Counted from the first letter of the stretch, positions 1-6,621 are shown. The stretch is 17,271 bases of DNA from Spirochaetales bacterium (GCA_017962865.1 JAGCUM010000031.1:1-17271); one strand, 5' to 3'. Numbers and translations: made by a program. Notes: generated by a model from the letters alone, not told the origin.

Positions 1-890
1 GCATCCACAACCCCAATTTCAACGGAAAGAACTGCGGAATCCGGGATGTCTGCACCGAAGAAGGGGCAATCTGGTGCAATTTCCTCCAGAATCCGGTCAC
101 GAAACGGGTCAGCGGGACCAAAACGAAGCTTCCGATGGCATCAATTGTCGATGAAGTGGACTATGTGTTCTCCGTGTGCAAGTTCAAGACACACACGCTC
201 ATGTACTCCACGGGAGCCACCAAGAACCTTTTCGGCCTTGTTCCGAATCTGAACAAGGCAGTCTGCCATACCAAGTATCCTTCAAAGGAGAGTTTTGCCA
301 GACTGATTGTAGGAATCCATGAGACAGTTCGGCCTGCCTTCTGCATCATGGATGCCGTCATTGGCATGGAAGGAGCAGGCCCTGCAAACGGTAAACCCAG
401 GCCCATAAACATTTTACTTGCATCAGACAACTGTTATGCAATGGATACTGCAGAGGCTCTGATCATGGGCTACAACGTCGCCGACATCCCGATTCTCAAC
501 GAGGCCAGAAGCAGACGTCTCATGCCTGAGAACATCGTCTACCCCATCCTCAATGCCCATGATCTCGTTATCGATGACTATGACCGCATCCCCATAAGCA
601 GCAAGACCCGCTTCGTAAGGTCCCTGATAATCCCGTTCTTCTCAACTCCGATTCTCAGAAAGAGACAGAAACGCGAGCCTGAGCCCCATTTCAACGATCA
701 GAAATGCATACGCTGTCTCAGATGCATCAATATCTGTCCTGCAAAGGCCCTTTCGCTTGTTCGGGAGACGGATAGTAACACCAAGCACGTCGTCTGTGAC
801 TACAAGAAGTGCATACGCTGCTACTGCTGTCACGAGATGTGTCCTGTCGATGCCATCAACGTACACAACAGGGAGGATAAGGATAAATGA
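1..890 (+). CDS. DUF362 domain protein with C-terminal 2x[4Fe-4S] ferredoxin domain (5' truncated by window)
   Basis: The reading frame is already open at base 3, so the first ATG at 135 is internal and the true start lies before the window. About 295 residues are visible. The N-terminal part has the DUF362-type core, including the stretch CKFKTHTLMYSTGATKNLFG (KxH, then AxKNLFG). The C-terminal part holds two ferredoxin-type cluster motifs, CIRCLRCINICP and CIRCYCCHEMCP, each CxxCxxCxxxCP, which would bind two [4Fe-4S] clusters. DUF362 proteins are thought to be redox proteins, but no reaction is firmly assigned, and none can be read from the sequence. No membrane segment is seen in the visible part. 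The stop codon overlaps the start of the next gene by four bases (ATGA), so the two are probably translationally coupled. Family assignment is confident; function is unknown. Confidence 0.88.
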   Translation, partial: IHNPNFNGKNCGIRDVCTEEGAIWCNFLQNPVTKRVSGTKTKLPMASIVDEVDYVFSVCKFKTHTLMYSTGATKNLFGLVPNLNKAVCHTKYPSKESFARLIVGIHETVRPAFCIMDAVIGMEGAGPANGKPRPINILLASDNCYAMDTAEALIMGYNVADIPILNEARSRRLMPENIVYPILNAHDLVIDDYDRIPISSKTRFVRSLIIPFFSTPILRKRQKREPEPHFNDQKCIRCLRCINICPAKALSLVRETDSNTKHVVCDYKKCIRCYCCHEMCPVDAINVHNREDKDK

Positions 891-1369
891 CAAGGATATA
901 CCTTCTGAGTGCATTCCTCGGGATGATCCCCATTTCAGAGCTGAGGGGAGCCATCCCCTACGCCTACTTCAATGAGGTCCCCCTCTTGCAGTCCTTCCTC
1001 ATCGGCGTACTGTCCAACGCCCTGGTGCCCTTCATAGGTTTCGTGTTCTTTGCAACCCTTCACAGGATCCTGGACAAATGGACCGTCTATCACAACTTCT
1101 TCGAGAAAACCATCGCAAGAGCCCGCAGAAAGGTCGGTGAAAAGGTTAATAAGTACGGCTTACTAGGACTTATGTTGTTTGTAGCTATACCTTTACCTAT
1201 TACCGGAGCATGGACGGGAACCATCGGAGCATGGGTTCTGGGACTGGATAGGAAGAAGAGCATACTATTCATTCTCCTGGGGGTCCTGATCTCAGGGATA
1301 ATAGTATCCACAGTCATATATACAGGCTCCGGCATCGCCAAGCTATTTACAAAGACAGTAAATATTTAA
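887..1369 (+). CDS. Small multi-drug export-like integral membrane protein (COG2426/PF06695 type)
   Basis: A 160-residue hydrophobic protein. The N-terminus carries ELRGAIPYAY and the second half carries PLPITGAWTGTIGAW, both typical of the family named small multi-drug export protein. That name comes from early homology; transport activity in this family is poorly established. Hydrophobic segments lie at about residues 1-20, 35-60, 92-118 and 127-150. A basic stretch (KTIARARRKVGEKVNK) lies between the second and third and is probably cytoplasmic. The ATG overlaps the stop of the DUF362 gene (ATGA), so the pair is one transcript. A weak hairpin (1373-1378 with 1392-1397, plus AAG/CTT inside) follows the TAA stop at once but has no U-tract. 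The role of the pair is not known. Confidence 0.85.
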   Translation: MTRIYLLSAFLGMIPISELRGAIPYAYFNEVPLLQSFLIGVLSNALVPFIGFVFFATLHRILDKWTVYHNFFEKTIARARRKVGEKVNKYGLLGLMLFVAIPLPITGAWTGTIGAWVLGLDRKKSILFILLGVLISGIIVSTVIYTGSGIAKLFTKTVNI

Positions 1370-1473
1370 CCTGGTTTGTAAGCATGACTTTCAAACCCAT
1401 CAGAGCCCGGATTGTCTCCGGAGGATTCGGTATATCCCGATACCAATAATCAAATGATATGGCCTTATAATGA

Positions 1474-1509
1474 AAATGATAGCATTTTGCTATTGCTATG
1501 CTATCATTT
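1474..1509. repeat. Perfect 11-bp inverted repeat, AAATGATAGCA / TGCTATCATTT
   Basis: Arms at 1474-1484 and 1499-1509 are exact reverse complements separated by 14 bases. The loop also contains GCTAT, so the core GCTAT/ATAGC recurs four times in 36 bp. There is no run of T after the stem on either strand that would make a classical terminator. It could be a protein-binding site, perhaps for the neighbouring ribbon-helix-helix protein, or a weak bidirectional terminator. Confidence 0.6.
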
Positions 1510-1547
1510 CTATTAAATTAATATATTACAACGATTTAAAGAATACA

Positions 1548-1576
1548 AAAGTTCTATAGAACGACTATAGAACTTT
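1548..1576 (-). terminator. Perfect 12-bp palindrome, possible terminator or partition site after the ParA cassette
   Basis: AAAGTTCTATAG at 1548-1559 pairs exactly with CTATAGAACTTT at 1565-1576, loop AACGA. Read on the minus strand it lies 35 bases after the stop of the RHH gene and ends in CTTTTG, a short U-run, so termination is plausible. The stem is AT-rich and would be a weak terminator. The alternative is a DNA-binding site. Confidence 0.5.
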
Positions 1577-1610
1577 CCAAAAATTACAATGATACTTATA
1601 TAAGTTTTAT

Positions 1611-1850
1611 TCAGTTTTTGTATTTCTTTGAGAACTCTTTCAAAGCAAACCTGATTCCGCCTGCCCAACCGAGACCGAGCTCCGCAAACAGGTCCTCAAG
1701 CTCCTTCTTGAACGAAGGCTCTATCGAAAAAGTGGTGAGGATCTTGTTCTCTTTTCTGCGGACGCTATCACTGGCAAAAAGCTGCTTCGCCTTTACGGTG
1801 ATGTCTTCATTGTACTGGACTGAATCTTCAGGGTTTCTCTTCAACGCCAT
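1611..1850 (-). CDS. Small ribbon-helix-helix-like DNA-binding protein, putative ParA partner
   Basis: A 79-residue basic protein starting 22 bp after the ParA stop. The start codon ATG at 1850 has a good ribosome site (AGGAAGG, 7 bases upstream). The C-terminal half reads as a ribbon-helix-helix fold: a short strand KILTTFSI (residues 36-43), helix 1 PSFKKELEDLFAELG (45-59) and helix 2 WAGGIRFALKEFSKK (62-76). The N-terminal 35 residues are polar and probably flexible. Small RHH proteins next to short ParA ATPases act as the centromere-binding partner and often as the repressor of the operon in type Ib plasmid partition (ParG-like). That job is inferred from fold and context. It has no ParB-type HTH or CTPase motif and is too short for classical ParB. 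Confidence 0.7.
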   Translation of the reverse strand: MALKRNPEDSVQYNEDITVKAKQLFASDSVRRKENKILTTFSIEPSFKKELEDLFAELGLGWAGGIRFALKEFSKKYKN

Positions 1851-1872
1851 AACACTACCTTCCTACCGGGCC

Positions 1873-2634
1873 TCAGTCCCAGATGACACTTTCGAGCTTC
1901 GCGATCGACTCAACCGTCTTATCCTTCAGCCCTCTTCCGCGCTCTTTGTACTGCTGGGGAGCCATGGAGGCCTCCTGAGCCTTTCTGAACACGGGATCAA
2001 CCGGAATCCTGTAGACCTCGAACGAACCCTCCTGGGCCGCTTTGAGTATATCTCTATGTTGTTTTATTCTTTCATCGTAGGAATTGATTATGACCCTCGA
2101 GTGCCTGACCTGGCTGCGAAGGTTCTTCTTCAGTCTCTTGAGCTCGTCGATGAAGATCTCGAGACCGTCAAGGCTGAAGACTTCGGGTGTCATGGGAGTG
2201 ATGACCTCATCGCTGGCAATGATTGCGGAACGCTCGAGCCTTCCGAGACCGGGCGAAAGATCCAGGATGATGTGGTCGAAATCCTTGGACAGCTCATTGA
2301 CCAGATCCTGAAGCACGAAGGGCTCCTCGGAGAGCTTGGTCTCGCTGTAGTTCTTCAGTACTCCGCCGATACCGAAAGTCGGAAGCAGATAGAGGTTGGG
2401 AACCTGCTCCACGGGAACAAGTGCATCCTTAATATAGCATCTGCCCTGCACGACATCGGCAAGCTCATACTTCGGGGTTTTCTTCAGAAACCAGGACGAT
2501 GCGTTACCCTGCGGGTCAACATCTATCAGAAGAGTCTTAAAGCCGTCCAGTGCAGACTGACATGCAAGAGTTCCCGAAATAGTTGTTTTTCCGACACCAC
2601 CTTTCTGAAGGTGAAACGCAATTGTTTTAGCCAT
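1873..2634 (-). CDS. ParA-family partition/positioning ATPase
   Basis: A 253-residue ParA/MinD-superfamily ATPase. The deviant Walker A motif KGGVGKTT is at residues 11-18 with both signature lysines, Walker A' LLIDVDPQGNAS at 35-46, and Walker B HIILDLSPGLG at 121-131. There is no N-terminal HTH extension, which matches the short (type Ib or chromosomal Soj-like) class. Such ATPases dimerise on ATP, bind DNA non-specifically and move DNA or protein cargo along the nucleoid. Its partner is most likely the RHH-like protein encoded just downstream. The gene has its own promoter, whose spacer contains one arm of an inverted repeat; the other arm covers the start codon, which suggests autoregulation. 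Whether it segregates the chromosome, an integrated plasmid or a protein cluster cannot be read from the window. Confidence 0.88.
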   Translation of the reverse strand: MAKTIAFHLQKGGVGKTTISGTLACQSALDGFKTLLIDVDPQGNASSWFLKKTPKYELADVVQGRCYIKDALVPVEQVPNLYLLPTFGIGGVLKNYSETKLSEEPFVLQDLVNELSKDFDHIILDLSPGLGRLERSAIIASDEVITPMTPEVFSLDGLEIFIDELKRLKKNLRSQVRHSRVIINSYDERIKQHRDILKAAQEGSFEVYRIPVDPVFRKAQEASMAPQQYKERGRGLKDKTVESIAKLESVIWD

Positions 2635-2676
2635 GATTTTACCCTAAAACAAATATATACTATGAGGTAAAATCAT
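2633..2676 (-). promoter_or_regulatory. Inverted repeat overlapping the parA start and promoter, putative operator
   Basis: ATGATTTTACC at 2633-2643 and GGTAAAATCAT at 2666-2676 are exact reverse complements with a 22-bp spacer. The proximal arm covers the SD-like AGGGT and the ATG of parA; the distal arm lies between the -35 and -10 boxes. The layout suits either repressor binding by the partner RHH protein or an mRNA hairpin hiding the start if transcription begins further upstream. Confidence 0.55.
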
Positions 2677-2680
2677 ACAA
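2652..2680 (-). promoter_or_regulatory. Predicted sigma-70 promoter of the parA cassette
   Basis: Read on the minus strand, -35 TTGTAT (2675-2680), a 17-bp spacer, and -10 TATATT (2652-2657). Transcription would start near 2645, giving a very short leader with AGGG just before the ATG. It is preceded by the terminator at 2818-2842, so the cassette is probably transcribed independently of the upstream lipoprotein gene. Confidence 0.55.
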
Positions 2681-2716
2681 GTCTTTTTTATTTCAAAATA
2701 CCTTCTGTACGCTTTT

Positions 2717-2774
2717 TTATGCAATTCGATATTGTTTCGCATAATTTTTATATAAGTTCTCTACAGATTCGATA
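2717..2774. repeat. Inverted and direct repeats upstream of the parA promoter
   Basis: TTATGC (2717-2722) and GCATAA (2739-2744) are inverted, and inside them CAAT/ATTG flank TCGAT. The octamer ATTCGATA occurs at 2724-2731 and again at 2767-2774. These could be regulator or partition-protein sites. The 140-bp stretch between the parA promoter and the lipoprotein terminator has no gene. Confidence 0.4.
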
Positions 2775-2817
2775 GTCAAATACACCTATTATTGTAAGAA
2801 TTATGTACTGCAATATC

Positions 2818-2842
2818 AAAAAAAAGGGACCCTTGCGGGTCC
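2818..2842 (-). terminator. Rho-independent terminator after the acidic lipoprotein gene
   Basis: On the minus strand GGACCC, loop GCAA, GGGTCC, followed by C and eight T residues. It is a compact 6-bp all-strong hairpin with a perfect U-tract, 35 bp past the stop of the gene ending at 2877. Confidence 0.9.
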
Positions 2843-2876
2843 GCTGTAACACCTTTACGGTATTTGTCAGTATAGC

Positions 2877-3629
2877 TTACGAATCACCGAGAAGGCTCCT
2901 CAGAAACTCATCATCCTCTGATTCGGGATCGGTATCCTGCTTGGGTTTCACCGTCTCCTGGATTTCGCTGTCATACTCCGGCTTTCTCTCGAAGTAGGCA
3001 TCTTCCCTTCTCTCGCGTCTGGCGCTGATGATAAGGGCCACGATGATATAGATGATACCTATGAAGCACACGAAGATTCCTGCGCTCAGAAGCTTTTCCT
3101 TTACGATGAAGTTACCGGCCTTCTTGATCAGAGCCGTCAGCTTGTCAACGAAGGAATCCTTCTTTGCAGCCTTGGTCTGAGGCTTTTCAGGCTCGGCTGC
3201 TGCAGAAGGCTTCTCCTCTTCGACAGGAGCTGCTTCGACAACGGGAGCTTCCTCGGCCTCTGCAGGCTGGGCTTCAGCTTCCTGTCCGGGTGCTGCAGCC
3301 GTGATGACCTGGCTCCAATCCTGCTCGGCTTCGGCCGGAATCTCTTCCTCAGCAGGCTCTTCAACAGGAGCTTCTTCTTCAGCAACTTGTTCTTCTACAA
3401 CAATTTGCTCTTCTTCAGGTATTACCTCAGCCTCTTCGGCAGGAACTTCTTCCTCTGCAGGCGCCTCAACTTCGGCAGCCTCTTCGGAAGGCTCGACAAC
3501 CTGCGTCGGTTCCTCGACTACAGTAGGAACTACAGTCTCGACCTCCGGCTCGGCAACGGGTGTTTTGCCGGTGGCACAGGAAACCAGCAAGGCTAGAATC
3601 AGTATCAATATCAGAAGGACTCTTCTCAT
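2877..3629 (-). CDS. Acidic, Ala/Glu/Pro-rich lipoprotein with a C-terminal transmembrane helix
   Basis: A 250-residue protein not assigned to any family. Residues 1-18 form a lipoprotein signal: two arginines, a hydrophobic run, then LLVSC with Cys18 as the predicted lipidated residue. Residues about 22-150 are low-complexity and rich in Glu, Ala, Val and Pro (many EEAPVEE/PAEEE-like units). A basic amphipathic stretch (152-180) leads to one strong membrane span at about 181-202, then RRERRED and an acidic tail to 250. By the positive-inside rule the tail is cytoplasmic, so the acidic region would span the periplasm, anchored at both ends if Cys18 is truly lipidated. The start has a strong ribosome site (AGGGGG, 5 bases before ATG). 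It lies 59 bp after valS and ends at a clear terminator. A spacer, sensor or cell-envelope role is possible but not shown. Confidence 0.8.
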   Translation of the reverse strand: MRRVLLILILILALLVSCATGKTPVAEPEVETVVPTVVEEPTQVVEPSEEAAEVEAPAEEEVPAEEAEVIPEEEQIVVEEQVAEEEAPVEEPAEEEIPAEAEQDWSQVITAAAPGQEAEAQPAEAEEAPVVEAAPVEEEKPSAAAEPEKPQTKAAKKDSFVDKLTALIKKAGNFIVKEKLLSAGIFVCFIGIIYIIVALIISARRERREDAYFERKPEYDSEIQETVKPKQDTDPESEDDEFLRSLLGDS

Positions 3630-3688
3630 CTGAACCCCCTAATCATATATAACATAACATACAATCTATAGTTACTGCAAAGTTATAT

Positions 3689-6340
3689 TCAGAAAGATTT
3701 CAGAACTTCTATGTGCTTTGCAACCTTTTCGATCTTCTCTTCGAACTCCGCTTTCTTGGAAAGCTCCTTGTCAATGGCCTCCTGCTTGGCATTTCCCATG
3801 AACTTCTCATTGGAAAGCTTCTTCAGGACAACATCCAGAAGAGCCTGTGTCTTGCTGATCTCTACGTTGAGTCTTGCAATCTCTTTTTCCACGTCAATTG
3901 CATCTCTCACAAAGACATAGGTCTCGAATCCGGCACCGGCGATCGGGAATGCACCGCGCACATCGATCTCACCCTTATCGTCAATCAAAAGCTCTTCGGC
4001 ATTGGCAAAGACCTTCAGAAGATCGACATGGCCCTTCATGAAGGAAGAGAGGTCTCCGGCCTGGTCGATCTTTACAACCATCCTGAGCTTCTTCTCTGCT
4101 CCGATTCCAAGCTCTGCCCTCATGTTCCTTATACCTCTGACCATATCCTGCATTGCAGCCATCAATTGGGCCTCAAGCGGGTATTTTCTGGCTTCAAGAT
4201 ACTCTGGGAACAATGTTGTTATCAGTTTGCCTTCCGTGTTCGGAAGCTTAGACCATATCTCTTCAGTGAGGAACGAGAGCAGCGGATGCATCATCTTCAT
4301 GGACTCTGCCAGGATATCCATCAGGATCGAAACGACTCTGTCCTTCTCGGCATCATCGTCGGAATAGAGGGATATCTTGGAAGCCTCGACATACCAGTCG
4401 CAGAAGTCATTCCAGAAGAAATCGTATACAGCCTGGGCTGCCTCATTGAATTTGTAGCCTTCGATGGCGTTTCTGACCTTCAGGACATTCTCATTGAGGC
4501 TGTGATAGATCCACTTGTCGACTGAATTGAACCCGGAAGGATCGATTTTCACGAGATTTCTGCCTTCGAGGTTCATCAGAAGGTATCTTGTGGCGTTCCA
4601 GATCTTGTTTGCGAACCTGGAACCCAGCTTGAAGCTGTCCATATCGACCAGAACATCCTGTCCCTGGGTTGCAAGGTAGCAGATGGTGAACTTCATGGCA
4701 TCCGCACCGTACAGGTTCACGACATCGAGCGGGTCAATGCCGTTTCCCAGGCTCTTGGACATCTTGCGGCCCTTCTTGTCCCTGACAAGACCGGTGATAT
4801 AGATATCCCTGAACGGAGCCTTACCCATGAACTCCAATGAGGCCATTATCATTCTGGAAACCCAGAAGAATATTATGTCATAAGCAGTTACGAGTGTGCT
4901 GGTCGGGAAGAACCTCTTTAAATCCTCGGTATCCTGAGGCCATCCGAGCGTGCTGAACGGCCAGAGCCAGGAGCTGAACCAGGTATCCAGAACATCGTTG
5001 TCCTGATGGATATTCTTGCTTCCGCACTTATCGCAGCAGCAGGGATCCTCGCGTCTGACCATCATCTCGCCGCAGTCCTCGCAGTACCAGACCGGAATCC
5101 TGTGGCCCCACCAGAGCTGGCGGCTGATGCACCAGTCGCGGATATTCTCGAGCCAGTTGGAATAGGTATTCTCCCAGCGGCGCGGATAGAATCTGATTTC
5201 TCCGTCTTTCCAGGCCTTCAGAGCCTTGTCGGCAAGGGGTCTCATCCTGACGAACCACTGCTCGCTCATGTAAGGCTCAACAGTGCTGTTGCATCTGTAG
5301 CAGTGTCCGACTTCGTGCTTATATTCTTCACACTTAACGAGATAGCCCTGTTCCTCAAGCACCTTGGCGACCTTCATCCTGGCCTCTTCGGCAGGAAGTC
5401 CCCTGAACTGTTCGGGACAGACATCGTTGAGCGTTCCATCCGGATTCAGGATGTTCAGCGGCTCGAGATTGTGTCTCTTTCCGCACTCCCAGTCGTTCGG
5501 ATCGTGGGCAGGAGTGATCTTTACCATACCGGTTCCGAACTCGATTCCTACGAAACTGTCCGCAATGATGGGAATCTCACGGTCCGTAAGCGGAAGCTTG
5601 AGCATCTTGCCCACAAGTGCCTTGTAGCGCTCATCATCCGGGTTTACGGCAACAGCCTGGTCTCCGAACATGGTCTCGGGTCTGGTCGTGGCGACAGTGA
5701 TGTATCCGCTGCCGTCTGCAAACGGATATCTGACATCAAAGAGATGTCCGGTGTCTTCCTGATGCTCGACTTCGTCATCGGCCAGGGCCGTTCCGCAGTG
5801 CGGGCAGTAGTTGACCAGATACAGACCCTTGTAGATCAGGCCTCTCTCATAGAGGGAAACAAAGGTCTCCCTGACAGCCTTGGAGAGTCCCTCGTCCATG
5901 GTGAATCTCTCGCGTGACCAGTCACACGAGGCACCGATGGTCTTGAGCTGGTTCACGATGATGTCGTGATGCTTATCCTTGACCTGCCATGTGCGCTCGA
6001 TGAACTTCTCGCGACCCAGATCCTGACGCCTGAGGCCTTCCTTTGCAAGCTGGCGCTCGACGACGTTCTGGGTAGCAATTCCGGCATGGTCGGTTCCCGG
6101 CAGCCAAAGCGTCGGACGACCGGTCATGCGGTAGTATCTGGTGAGCGTATCCTGGAGCGAGTTGTTAAGCGCATGCCCCATGTGGAGAATACCCGTGACG
6201 TTCGGTGGCGGCATTACAATGACAAAGGGTTTTCCTTCCTTGTCTGTCGTCTTGAAGTTGCCGTCCTCCACCCATTGGGCATAGATCCTTTCCTCAAAAT
6301 CCTTGGGATTGTAGGTCTTCTCGAGTTCAATGGCTTTCAT
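3689..6340 (-). CDS. valS: Valyl-tRNA synthetase
   Basis: Class I aminoacyl-tRNA synthetase that charges tRNA-Val with valine in the cytoplasm and edits misactivated threonine. From the ATG at 6340 it has 883 residues, the usual bacterial length. HMGH (the HIGH signature) is at 53-56 after PPPNVTG, KMSKS at 526-530, and the inserted CP1 editing domain lies between them. Two cysteine clusters (CPHCG, and CEDCG with CCCDKCG) look like zinc knuckles. The last roughly 65 residues are the charged coiled coil that contacts tRNA. The frame is open for 39 more codons upstream to 6457, but that stretch is hydrophobic and unlike ValRS, and the ATG at 6340 has AGGAG at the right distance, so the shorter start is chosen. 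A good promoter lies at 6389-6417. No T-box leader is seen. Confidence 0.97.
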   Translation of the reverse strand: MKAIELEKTYNPKDFEERIYAQWVEDGNFKTTDKEGKPFVIVMPPPNVTGILHMGHALNNSLQDTLTRYYRMTGRPTLWLPGTDHAGIATQNVVERQLAKEGLRRQDLGREKFIERTWQVKDKHHDIIVNQLKTIGASCDWSRERFTMDEGLSKAVRETFVSLYERGLIYKGLYLVNYCPHCGTALADDEVEHQEDTGHLFDVRYPFADGSGYITVATTRPETMFGDQAVAVNPDDERYKALVGKMLKLPLTDREIPIIADSFVGIEFGTGMVKITPAHDPNDWECGKRHNLEPLNILNPDGTLNDVCPEQFRGLPAEEARMKVAKVLEEQGYLVKCEEYKHEVGHCYRCNSTVEPYMSEQWFVRMRPLADKALKAWKDGEIRFYPRRWENTYSNWLENIRDWCISRQLWWGHRIPVWYCEDCGEMMVRREDPCCCDKCGSKNIHQDNDVLDTWFSSWLWPFSTLGWPQDTEDLKRFFPTSTLVTAYDIIFFWVSRMIMASLEFMGKAPFRDIYITGLVRDKKGRKMSKSLGNGIDPLDVVNLYGADAMKFTICYLATQGQDVLVDMDSFKLGSRFANKIWNATRYLLMNLEGRNLVKIDPSGFNSVDKWIYHSLNENVLKVRNAIEGYKFNEAAQAVYDFFWNDFCDWYVEASKISLYSDDDAEKDRVVSILMDILAESMKMMHPLLSFLTEEIWSKLPNTEGKLITTLFPEYLEARKYPLEAQLMAAMQDMVRGIRNMRAELGIGAEKKLRMVVKIDQAGDLSSFMKGHVDLLKVFANAEELLIDDKGEIDVRGAFPIAGAGFETYVFVRDAIDVEKEIARLNVEISKTQALLDVVLKKLSNEKFMGNAKQEAIDKELSKKAEFEEKIEKVAKHIEVLKSF

Positions 6341-6351
6341 CTCAGCTCCTC

Positions 6352-6367
6352 TGCGCACACATGCGCA
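6352..6367 (-). promoter_or_regulatory. Leader hairpin next to the valS ribosome-binding site
   Basis: The palindrome TGCGCA occurs twice, at 6352-6357 and 6362-6367, separated by CACA. In the valS mRNA it gives a 6-bp GC-rich stem that ends two bases before AGGAG. It could affect translation or mRNA stability; this is inference only. Confidence 0.4.
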
Positions 6368-6388
6368 TACTATAAAACTAATTAATAA

Positions 6389-6417
6389 ATAGTACCCTAA
6401 AACCCGACTCTGCGCAA
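6389..6417 (-). promoter_or_regulatory. Predicted sigma-70 promoter of valS
   Basis: Minus strand: -35 TTGCGC (6412-6417), 17-bp spacer, -10 TACTAT (6389-6394). The start would be near 6382, giving a leader of about 40 bases that contains the TGCGCA hairpin and the SD. Confidence 0.5.
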
Positions 6418-6489
6418 TAACCATGGCCTTAAATCGTAAATATAATTTTAACCCCAAACCACCCTTGAAAAACTATCGGAAAACTATTG

Positions 6490-6621
6490 TTCCGATATAA
6501 TTCCAATCAGTTCCAATTAGTTTCAAATTGTTTCGATATTTATTCAATATCGTTTGCATATCGTTTGAATATTTATTCAATATAAATAAAAAGCCATTTT
6601 CCTACACATATCGTGCGATAG
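6490..6621. repeat. AT-rich array of helically phased degenerate repeats with an ATATCG motif
   Basis: Five successive 10-11-bp units start at 6490, 6501, 6511, 6521 and 6531 (TTCCGATATAA, TTCCAATCAG, TTCCAATTAG, TTTCAAATTG, TTTCGATATT). They run into a 15-bp direct repeat ATATTTATTCAATAT (6536-6550 and 6569-6583), between which ATATCGTTTG occurs twice 11 bp apart (6547-6556, 6558-6567). ATATCG or its complement occurs at 6493, 6534, 6547, 6558 and 6608, the last inside TATCG-TG-CGATA. The near-helical spacing suggests cooperative protein binding or curved DNA. No known element matches. Confidence 0.6.

Larger units (their letters stand above)
1370..1610. other. AT-rich intergenic region between convergent genes with several inverted repeats
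   Basis: No convincing reading frame was seen on either strand. It holds a GGTTTG/CAAACC hairpin at 1373-1397, a CCGGA/TCCGG hairpin at 1407-1421 and two longer perfect palindromes listed separately at 1474-1509 and 1548-1576. The base composition shifts sharply to AT after about 1440. The region separates the plus-strand membrane-protein operon from the minus-strand ParA cassette, so it must hold terminators for both. It could also hold a partition site. Confidence 0.6.

Noticed and set aside
1618..2670. A 350-codon open frame on the plus strand opposite parA and the RHH gene
   Set aside because: It is the antisense shadow of two well-supported genes with clear motifs and ribosome sites; its translation has no recognisable domain.
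3301..3633. Ser/Thr/Ala-rich plus-strand frame opposite the acidic lipoprotein
   Set aside because: Its low-complexity sequence is simply the complement of Glu/Ala codon repeats; it has no ribosome site and starts inside the real gene.
5006..5917. A 303-codon plus-strand open frame inside valS
   Set aside because: It is antisense to the conserved core of ValRS and reflects codon bias, not a gene.
2640..6403. An 11-bp identity TACCCTAAAAC at 2640-2650 and 6393-6403, upstream of parA and valS
   Set aside because: Many 11-bp matches are expected by chance in 17 kb, and both lie in AT-rich leader DNA; no further similarity extends from it.
6341..6480. A T-box leader upstream of valS, suggested by GGGTAC near 6394
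   Set aside because: The conserved T-box antiterminator sequence, specifier loop and terminator are absent; the bases are better explained as part of a promoter.
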